Shown here piece by piece: positions 54,401 through 64,000 of a stretch of 64,000 nucleotides of DNA. The DNA is from Hybos culiciformis (taxonomy: Eukaryota > Arthropoda > Insecta > Diptera > Hybotidae), in the NCBI GenBank assembly GCA_964007475.1, contig OZ023273.1, positions 111,771,812 through 111,835,811 on the forward strand, given 5' to 3'. The position numbers and the translations under genes were made by a program. Numbering within the stretch: position 1 is the stretch's first letter; the number at the start of each line of letters is the position of its first letter. The notes beneath the pieces were generated by a model. The model worked only from the letters and a program-made list of their open reading frames with translations, ran no database searches and had not been told where the DNA came from.

Positions 54401-57400
54401 TTGTAGTCTTACCTATATCCTGATTGTATCCTTTACAAATACCAGCAAAAAATTGATATAAAAATAATTTTATGGCATTTTAAAATACGCTGTGCTTCTG
54501 TATAGATATGTATATATGTTTCATTGTCGCTCAGAAGCTGAGGAATTTTCTAATTTGATTAACTGATGGACAAGAGCATAAACGGTGTGGAAAATTGAAG
54601 GATTGTGTTTTTATTTTCTGTATTGGATATACGTATTATGTATGTTTATTATGTAGGATGAAAAGGGGGGTCTTATTGACAAAAATCACATTAAATAAAT
54701 AGGGGAAAAGGAAAGAATTTTTGTTTTGTGTTTTTTTTTATTTTGTGTTTCTGTTTTTTTTTTTCATATATTTATATTCAATTTTTGCATTGAGAAAGAG
54801 GAAAGAGGGTATATTTTTTGCACTTTTTTTTTCTAGATATTTATCCATAAGTGTAGAAGGATATTAATGTTTTTTTTTCGTATATATATATATTTTTTAT
54901 GATTTTAGAATGAGGGCAATTAACACCAGAATAAACAAATACAAATGTATTAAAAAATTAACAAAAAAAAAATAAATAAAAAAAATAAATAAAACAGAAA
55001 AAACACAAAGTGTGGGAAAATTTTTACAAAATAATAATAAAAAAAAAAATATTGTCGCAATAATAAGTTTCACAGATATTTTTTTTGGTTTTTTTTTTTC
55101 GTAATATATCTGTACATATTTTTGATTTGTACAGGAAATGAATGCATAATATATATATACTACAAACTTTAATTATAGATTTTTAATTAATAGATTGAAA
55201 TTTTAATTTTTATTGAAAAAATGTTTGGAATTCATAATTGAAATGAACTAAATTGCAATATTTTATTTAATTATAATTATGTATATATAATGTATAAAAT
55301 ACATATTTTCGTATACATGACGTCTATGCATAATTATTAAATTTCTTACTGATCTTTAAAATTGATGAAAATATCGAAACGTAGATACAAAAAATAAATA
55401 CACCATGCTTAGCTTTGTCTCAGCTGCGATTTTTTTTTTTTTTTTTCTACTACAAATATTGAAATGTTATAAAATATATCAAAATAAAGGTAAAATCCAA
55501 TCATAATGATTAATTAAGAATTTATTAAAAACATAAAAACACATTTATAAAACCTCCTGTAGCTAAATAAAAAGAGAAGATTTCACATATTATCCTTATT
55601 TGAGTTAAACAAACTGGTAGAGAATTTTAACAGGATATATAGAATCTTAACAGGTCAGTGTCCAGGACCTGTGGATATGTTCACTAACAAACTACAGAAA
55701 ACTACAGAAACTGAAATACTGACAATAAAAATTAAAATTAACATTTATGCTACAGATCTATATGCTCCAATCAAATGAGATCTATATAAGAATATATTAT
55801 TTGCTTCAATTCTTCATTTCTCGATTATTTTAATTTCTAATTTTTTTTTTCTATTTTTTTTTTTTCTAGAATTTTATAATTTAGTCAACTTTTTCGAGAA
55901 TATTATTTCGTGTATGAGAAAGTGTCTAGACAAAACGTGTTTGAATATACGTACATACAAAAAAAAAAAAAAACACAAGGCAATTTTCTTACATATTAAT
56001 ATTATTATTATATTTTCCAAAAAAAAAAAAAAAAAGCTTAAAATATCTTAATATGTTTGAAAGCTTTTTTTTTCTACTTGTTCACATATTATGCATTTTT
56101 TTTTCTGTATATAACTTGATATAAATAATAGCGCCAAAATTGGTAATTCAATTTTCTCTCCAGATTTTTTGACCGATAAATTTTCCAAAAAAAAAAAAAT
56201 ACATTATATATTCTCTTCTTCTTTTATTTATTTATTTAAAAAATATATATATATTATTTTTTTTTATCAATGCTCATTTCTGAGTCAATCTCAATTTTTA
56301 TTACATAAAAAGTATATTATATATTTTTTTTTATAAATATAAGTATATACCTAAATAAAAGATATATTTAGGTATATATTTAAAAAAAAAACAACAAACC
56401 TTTATATATAAAAAAGCCATCAAAATTTTGAAGAGATTTATGACATTTTCAAAACAAACCTATTTCTATCTCGTTTACGCTTTATCTTTTTTTTGTTTTT
56501 TTTTTTTTTTGTTTATATCTATCTAAAATGCAATTAAATACAATAAAAAAGAGATGAATTTTCCGAACACTTACACATCTAATCAAATTTCTCAATGTGT
56601 TGATTTCAATGAGTTGGAAAATTTATGTTTCTCCAAATTTCATAAAAAAAAATAAAATTCTAAAAAAATAAAATTCTCAATTTTCCAATTTTTCTCTCAA
56701 AGAAAATGTAAACTTTTTTTTTTATTCGCACAATTAAAAATGAGATAAGGTTGTGGACTAAGAAGGAGACAAAGAAGAGACAGTGAGTTTCTGAGAAATA
56801 TTTTCCAGAGATACAAAGTTAAAAAAAAGCATATTTCTCTGAGAAAAAATGTTTTTTTTTTATATCTCAAAGAATTTGCATTAAACCGAAAACAAGTGCA
56901 TTATTTAATTTTTTTTTCCCACAGTTTTTTTTCACTATACTCTTCGAAATATTTTCTGTTCCATTTTCATTTTGTTTTCATCATATTAAAACATATTATC
57001 TGAGAGTTACAAAAAAAAAATTGAGAAAAATTATGTAAAAGTATCTGTAAATTATTTCAGATAAAAAAAAAAATAAATAAAAGAAATAAAATCAAATTTC
57101 ACGCTGCGCTGCTTAGCCGCCGGCACATCATATGTTCGGTGTTTTTTTTTAGATTTTTTTTTTTATTTTTTTTTATATACAATTAATGTACTTATTATTT
57201 ACTTTTTTGTGGACTACTAACTATACCTTTTTCAAAGAAAATCCTATATTGCACTAAAAGAATAAAAAAAAAAAAAAATATGTACGCTATATCAGGAAAT
57301 TTTCTTTTTCTTGTGAATTGTGTAAAAAAGTTTTTCTCAAAAAAAAAAAAGGAAAAAAAAGAAAAACTGTGACGGATTTATTTGCAAAAATATACCAGAA

Positions 57401-57839
57401 TCTGAAAAATTTTATAAAATAATATATGTTTTTATACTTAACTGTAAAAAAAAAACATAATAATGCTACTGAGAAAATGCAGTTTAAAAATTGAAAAGAA
57501 AATGGTATTCTAAACTTAATATAGTAATATTGTATTCTCAATATTATTAATTTTTTCATAAACTTAAAATGTAACTACCTCATAACTTAAAATATTAGAT
57601 TAAATTGGAAGTTTATTGGTAATTATATATATAATTAATAAATAAATTATTGGAAATTAAAATTGTAAATTCTTCAATTATTTATTGAATCCTATATATA
57701 TTTTAAAACAAAAATCAAAAATTTAACTTCATTAACTGAACCAAATTTTTTGTTCTGAAACTACTCATACTATCCATTGGTGTCAAATAATATATACTCA
57801 AATTTAAAGAGGGCAGCGTTAAATTGTATGCAAATGAAA
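51448..57839. other. Upstream region of the tio/tsh gene: 5' UTR/promoter not resolved
   Basis: The 5' UTR must begin here, reading leftwards on the minus strand, but no transcription start, TATA/Inr pair or UTR intron can be picked out. From about 51460 to 54000 the plus strand carries many long T runs, which means A runs on the gene's sense strand. A compact G+C-rich patch at 57100-57142 stands out and is reported as a finding. Confidence 0.6.
56344..56378. repeat. Short perfect inverted repeat (13-bp arms)
   Basis: TATATACCTAAAT and its exact complement ATTTAGGTATATA are separated by 9 bases. It could be a chance hairpin in AT-rich DNA, although the central ACCT/AGGT makes chance a little less likely. 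Confidence 0.5.
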
Positions 57840-58191
57840 CTTAGTAGCCATGAATTCCGCAACATTAATATTAGCAATTTTGATGTATGTAGCTCAGAAG
57901 AGTGGGTGCTTTGCTCTCAAAAGAGCTTGAAACAGCTTGAATAATTGTGTACTACGAAAAATACATGGCCCAATCCGAGAAAATAGTATATATGGAGAAG
58001 AAGGCACAATATCGAATTATATCAGCTTAGATCCGTACTAATATGGAACAAAGGAGTGGACAACGATGCGGACTAGAATAGGACTACCAAAATGTAGAAC
58101 AAATTGGTCCAAGACCGTAATGAATGGAGGCAAATTTTAGAGGAGGTCAAAACCCACCCTCGGTTGTAGAATCAATAATGATAGAAATATA
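57840..58191 (+). pseudogene. Decayed 3' end of an RTE-like endonuclease/reverse-transcriptase element
   Basis: Translated plus-strand pieces match the C-terminal end of the insect 'endonuclease-reverse transcriptase' family. SATLILAILMYVAQKSG (from about 57858) corresponds to the TLI.PVLMYGSE region. VLRKIHGPIREN (from about 57950, same frame) corresponds to VLRKIYGP. DRNEWRQILEEVKTHPRL followed by TAG (58114-58170) corresponds to the characteristic DRDEWRRILEEAKTHPGL end. An internal TGA, a later TAA and at least one frame change between the second and third blocks show it is dead. Upstream reverse transcriptase and endonuclease sequence is absent. No target duplication is evident, in keeping with an old copy. 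Clade assignment rests on remembered family motifs. Confidence 0.8.
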
Positions 58192-61100
58192 TCGAGTGTT
58201 TGACAACCAGCCTATGAAACAATGCTGAGTTTTTATTCCTAGCCCTATTACAAAAAAAAACTATATAAAATAAAATACCCTTTTCCCCTGTTTTTTTTTT
58301 ATTTTATTTTTTATTTTTAACTTTTAAAATAAAACGTGGAAAGGTAAAGAGTTGCACATTATAATTTTTTGGCATTTTTTTTTTTTTTTATTCTTCCTTC
58401 CCTTGCTTGAACTTTTCTGAAAAGTGTTGAAGATTTTGTCGCTTTTAATTTTATGATTTTTTTTTGAAAGGATTTATACGGATACAGAAAAAAAAAACCA
58501 TTTCTTGATAGTTTCTTTTCAAAAGTTTTTTTTTTTTCTTGCTTTCGTTTATATTTTTATTTAGCAAAAATCTATAGGTATTTTATATACATTTATACAT
58601 ATATATTTTTTTTCTATATTGGAACGAGAAATTGAATTATTTTTTGTTTTTATAAAAATGTTTTTTTGTAAAAGTTTTGTACATAGAATACTATGGACAT
58701 TTTTGAAGTTATCAAAAAATGTTTGAGGAACGAAAACGTGTAATTCGTTTTTATTTTATTTTTTTTTTTTTTCTTATATCCTAAATTAAGATGACATCAA
58801 AGTCCATAAAAATTAAAATTATAAGGGTGGGTTGATTATTATTTTTTATTAATTTTTTTTTTTTTGGTTTTAAAATTTTGAAAACAATTTTGTATTTGAT
58901 TTTTTTTTTATTATTAATTAAAGCTTTTTCTTTAATGTATAGTATGTTTAGAGGAGAATTAGAATCATTCCAGTTTCTGGAAATTTTTAAAACTATCAAG
59001 GATCAAAAATTTTTTTCTTGGAATATCGTGAAAGTGGGTTAGATAGAACTGGGTAGAAAATTTATTAAAATAAGGTACAAAATATAATGTTTCAAAAAAT
59101 TAATTATTTTCTGATTTTTAAATGTCCAATTGGCTTTCAAAAAAGGAATAAATCCTCTATAGGTCAAAAAGAAAATTTTTTTAAAGAAAATTTTTAATAT
59201 ATATCATTTGTTTTTTATCTTATGTTATTAATAACTGAGAATCAAAATTTAATTTGACAACGAAATGCAATTGATGAACAGATCTTTTGTGATTATTTAA
59301 TATATTTTAATTTTTTTGGGAAGATTTTGGTGAAATTTTGTAAGCCCAGTAAATCTTTCCAAAAACTTCAAATAAATTTCCAAAAGTGATCAACAATTTT
59401 AAAATATGTGAAAGAATTAATTTTTCAAACCAAGACTAAAAATGTGTCGACTTATCTTAAACTCTAAATGTTCGCTTATTCAACTTCTAAGACTATAGCA
59501 AGAGAAAAAACACGAAAATTAACAAATTAAAAACCTCATAAAGGAATAATTAATATGTAATTATTTAATATAAAATTAATACTCGCAGCATCAGTTTGAA
59601 TAAAAAAAAAGTAAATCTCATGAATTATCAATGTTAGTTTCAATTTAATCCGTCTGATCAGTTCTAAGCCTGACAGCAGGAAGATAGATATATTTCCATA
59701 ACTATAGACAAAATTAGAAATCCAAATTGAAAAAAAAAATACAAAACTTATTTCCCTTCAATTACTTAACAGAAAATATAAATTGCAAGAAAATAAAACT
59801 TAGGATTTTCATCCTCAACAAATTTTTCAACAAATTTTTCAACTACTAATAATGTAAGCGATTTTTCATAGTAATAAAATAAAGATAGTAATTAAATATT
59901 TGTGATTTAAATATCACTTAATTACTAAAATTTTTTGTACATACATATAATTTGTAATTAAAATTTCAAGAATTTACTTTATTTGGACATATTAGCCGTT
60001 TTCCTAAAAAGTAGAAAATTAAAAAAAAAAAAGCATGTAACATTCATATAAAAATTTACGGAGAAAAATTACATAGTTAGTTACATATATATGCATATAG
60101 AAACATAACAACAAATTATATAAAAAAAAAACTTTAACAAAATTGCAATTGATGTCGATACAGAGCACAGAAGAATGAAAGATGTAACAAAAAAAAAAGA
60201 AGAAAAATAATCAAACTGCTTCTGATGATGATGATGGTGATGATGTTGATGATGATGATGATGAAAAAAAAAGTTGATCCGTTGTTAAAAATATCGGAAT
60301 TACATAAATGTGCGTAATGGCTTGATGCGCGCAAAAAGATTTTCTTCGCTTTTCTTGTACACTGGAAATTTTTTTTTATTTTTTTTTATTTTTTTTAAAT
60401 AGAGAACTATATGGAAATATAATGTTTGTATATTAATTTTTTTAGATATTTTTATTATTGTATTAGAAAAAATGGTTGATGAAGTTTTTTTTTTTTTTTA
60501 TTTTATTTTATTTTTTGTTTCTTAATTTATGACTTTTATGAATTTTAGTATTTAAGGGAATTGTATTTTGTTGGTTTTTTTTATTTTGTATTTCTGTTCT
60601 GGTGTTCTGAAAAGCAAAAACAAAATGATCCAATAAATAATAATTTTCTTACAGTGCGGTTATTCATAATTTTTTTTTTTCTTCTTTAAATGATTAAGTT
60701 TACAGGGTTCAGTAGTTCAATGACTGGGTGCGATTAAAAATTAAAAATTAAAAGACAAAAATATGAACAACGCACGCCGACGGTTGCACAGAGAATATTT
60801 TAAAATTTATTTGCAATATTCATCTAAAATTAATCAAAAGATCATAATCTTAATAATGATATTTGCGCAAGGTGGTTAGCAAGTAAAATTATTCTGATGA
60901 GTCCTCAGGCTTGACCCACCAGGAAGAAAAAAATCAATAATATTTCAATAATTTCAAGTAAAAATCACTCTTAAACAATACATTTTATAAGTTTTTAAAT
61001 ACTTGTTTTCAGGATACTTGTTTTCAACTATCTACTATAATAAAAATCTCTTTAAAATCCTCCCAAAAATAAAATAATCATGTGTCTATTCATGTATATT

Positions 61101-64000
61101 TCGAATATATCTGATCCAGTTGAACTATCTTTTGGCTATAATTCTATTGGTTTCAAATAGTTTGATGTTAATTCATACAATAAGTCATTTAATACCAATC
61201 TTTTGCTAAATGAGAAAGCTGTCGCCTTGGTAGAAAATCCAGTTCCTTTTCATTTTTAAATCATAAAAATTAAAAATTAAAAAATAGTTCGTCACCATAA
61301 AATATTTCGAATGATGAAATAATCAAGTACATAACAATTTTGGTTCTATCGAAATGACAAGCAAAAAATAGGTACAAGGGGCTCTACAGAGAAACTAATT
61401 ACTTTTTTTTTTCAAAAGTTAAATAAAAAAAAAATTAAAAAGCATCAATATCTTTCACAGTAATTAATGTATGCATAATCTTAATTAAAACATGTATTTC
61501 TTTGAATAACAAGATAGTGCACTATATAATTCACAAAATATACATATTTAACAATATAATTTAACTATTTGAGCTTAACATATTCTCAAATGAAAATTGA
61601 CAAAGTTTAAGAAATGCTCATACATATACGATATATTTTAACTGTAAAGATTTAGAAAAAAAAAAAAAAAACTTAGCAAAATTTTTCTTTATATTTTTCT
61701 TCAATAAATCTAAATTTTTCTTTTTTTTTTTCTTTCTTCACATAAAAGTTGATGTCTATCCATAAATTCCAATCTCGTCAATCCCAAAATATATAAAAGT
61801 TAAGTTAAATAATATGCTACCATATCTTTTAATCAGTCAAACATAAATATAATAAGGATGAAGGAAAAATCCTAATATTGAAGAAATTAAATTATATTTA
61901 TGTGGAAAATCGTAAATATCTATATATATATATTATATTCTATGTCTTTTTATATATCTATCTATATCTTTTAGGAAAAAATAATATCGTATATCTAAAA
62001 ATTCTATATATAATATGCGTAATGTAAAAAGATTAAATGTTTTTTTTTTTTTTTTTTGGGGAAAAATGTAATAATAATTTTTTTTTTTTATTTAAAAACT
62101 AATATAGTTAATATTATCATAATTTAGTATATAGTTGACGTTAACGTTATATAAGGTAAAATATACTGATTTTTTTTTTTGTCCTTTCTGGTAAGGGATT
62201 TAGAAAATTTTTAATGCTTAATTTTTTAAAGTTTTATATTTCCTTAATAATTGCTCCTTTTTTATTAACAATAGTCGCCCAGAATAATATTATGTTTATT
62301 AAATAAAGAATATGATATAATAATATCCTTTCATTGCAAACCTTGTTCAAACCTAATACATTTTTGACATCTTAGATATACAGATGATAATATGGAAAAT
62401 ATGTATGTATGTACTGTAGACTGTTTTTTGATACTCATCTTATTCGCTAACTCTTCAATATGCTTCTGGGGCTGAAAATCTTATATCTTATATTTTACAA
62501 ATTATTACATAAAATAATTGCATTCTGACAGACAACATTCAACAAAAGATTTTTATATGAAAGAGGTGCATTTTAACGAAAAGTTAATTAAAGAAAAATT
62601 TCTTGTTTTTTTTTTTTATAAAATCCTGATTCCTGGGTCCAGTTAAAAACAAAACACAAAATTAAAAAATAAAATTTTAAAAGAAAGAAAAAAAATAAGA
62701 AGAAATCTCAATCATTGCAAATATTGAAAATATCAAACTGAAAATGTACGTGTTTTTCATCTTTAAAGATTTTCTCAAAAATAAAAAACGAAATACAAGA
62801 AAAATTTCTATGAAATGAATGTTCATGAAATATACTTTATTTCAGCATATTGTACAAATAAGAAATATAATCAACATTCATTCAATATCTCTATAAAAAA
62901 AAATAAAAAAATATATATACATATAAATCCATCTCTATATCCTTATATATATATATAGTTTATAAGTTATTTGTGGAAAACTAAAGGATAACTTGTAAGA
63001 AAAAGAATCTAAAAAGAAAAACGAAAAAAAAAAAATCTTTATTTTTTTTTCCATGTTAGTATTTTAAGAGCAAGAGTAGAAAAAAAAAATACAAAACTAT
63101 ATAAGAAAGTTTCTTGACAACAAAAACATTTTTGATGTTTAATCGTCAAAGCTTTTAGATAATTTTATTTCAAAATGACATTTGCACTTTTTTAAAATTT
63201 ATGATTGTTTTTGTGCACTAACTGTGTATACTGTACATCTCTCTCCGGATATAAAACTTTAAAAAACAGATGTCCTTATTCTCAAATTTTTCTTTATTCA
63301 CTATTATTATGACGAAGATGTATATTTATATTTATATGATGAAACATCAAAATTTGTAAAACTGTTGTCTAAAATATTGCGAAAAACTTAACATAATAAT
63401 TATAAGATATAATACAAAATAAAATTTCATTAAAAATTCAATATTAGCATAAAACTTTGATGTGATACGTCATATTAGCATAAAATTTGGAGTATTAAAT
63501 GAGAAATTAAAATTTCATTGAAATATTCCTTCTTAATAAACTTCGAATAAAAGATCATTCGATAAAATCAAATATCAACTGAGGCCGTTCACTGAACAAT
63601 TACAGCGATCGAGTGTATCAAATAGATATAAAATTATATTTTATAGAAAAAATTTATAACATTATTGATAATGTGGTTTCGTTGAAAATGAAAACCAAAA
63701 TTTTTTGGTAGTTGAAGAACTACTGAAATAATACTAGTAAACAAAAAAAAAAGAAAACTTGAAGAAGTTTATTTCATCTTTCAACTAAAATATATTTTTG
63801 TCCTTTTACAGAAACATCATAGTTGAAAATGAAAGACCTAAATAACAAGTGAATATTTCACAAGGGGGTCGTTTACTTACGTGACACATTTATAAATATG
63901 TTCGTTATGCATTCATAACTAAACTTAAAAATAAAATAAAAAAATTTAAGGAAAAATATACAATTTTTGACAAAAATTATATATATCCATATACCCACAT
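58192..64000. other. Far-upstream AT-rich DNA, nothing recognised
   Basis: Homopolymer runs, the GAT microsatellite at 60224 and TA-rich stretches are the only distinct features. Short frames such as 60134-60334 (minus) are read through microsatellites and are not genes. Confidence 0.65.
60224..60263. repeat. Imperfect (GAT)n microsatellite
   Basis: GAT units over 40 bases, interrupted by GGT and GTT. It lies upstream of the gene in AT-rich DNA. Confidence 0.9.

Noticed and set aside
57287..57559. 90-codon minus-strand frame rich in Phe/Tyr/Ile
   Set aside because: Phe-rich low-complexity translation of A/T runs; no conserved motif.
1..64000. tRNA, rRNA, CRISPR or prokaryotic-type operon signals
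   Set aside because: None seen on reading for tRNA B-box-like and rRNA-like blocks or regularly spaced repeats; the spliced gene and the retroelements are eukaryotic.

Overview
The window looks like nuclear DNA from an insect. It is extremely A+T-rich, full of homopolymer A/T runs and short microsatellites, and carries one recognisable host gene: a teashirt/tiptop-family (Tsh/Tio) zinc-finger transcription factor on the minus strand. The order of insect cannot be fixed from this sequence. A single Tsh/Tio gene with a tiptop-type C-terminal zinc finger is the usual state outside drosophilids.

Gene layout (minus strand, so it reads from high to low coordinates). A small first coding exon at 51392-51447 encodes the conserved N-terminus (MMLHEAVMLEIYRQALNA plus two bases of a split codon). 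It ends at a GT donor. A 17.9-kb intron (33514-51391) follows, and the second coding exon, 30180-33513, carries the rest of the protein to the stop. The phases join exactly (AG + T gives Ser), for a predicted protein of 1129 residues. It has a CtBP-type PLDLS motif, three widely spaced Teashirt C2H2 fingers, a C2HC knuckle, a fourth C-terminal C2H2 finger and a conserved C-terminal tail. The 5' UTR exons and promoter were not located.

The large intron holds several transposon traces. At 41691-42900 there is a 5'-truncated non-LTR retrotransposon, in the same orientation as the gene. It has an open RNase H frame and a perfect 13-bp target-site duplication. At 46506-46658 there is a 153-bp terminal-inverted-repeat element flanked by ATTA. 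At 47457-48460 there is a roughly 1-kb non-autonomous DNA-transposon-like element with internal direct and inverted copies of one repeat unit. A diverged tandem duplication of about 140 bp lies at 46201-46480.

Upstream of the first coding exon (51448-64000), the only recognisable item is a decayed fragment of an RTE-like endonuclease/reverse-transcriptase element on the plus strand, at about 57840-58191. Downstream of the gene (1-30179) I see only AT-rich non-coding DNA with microsatellites and a few small GC-richer patches. I found no rRNA, tRNA, CRISPR array or operon-like structure, and nothing that amounts to a new biological system. The most useful results are the complete coding model of the gene across a 17.9-kb intron and the undescribed repeat elements inside that intron.
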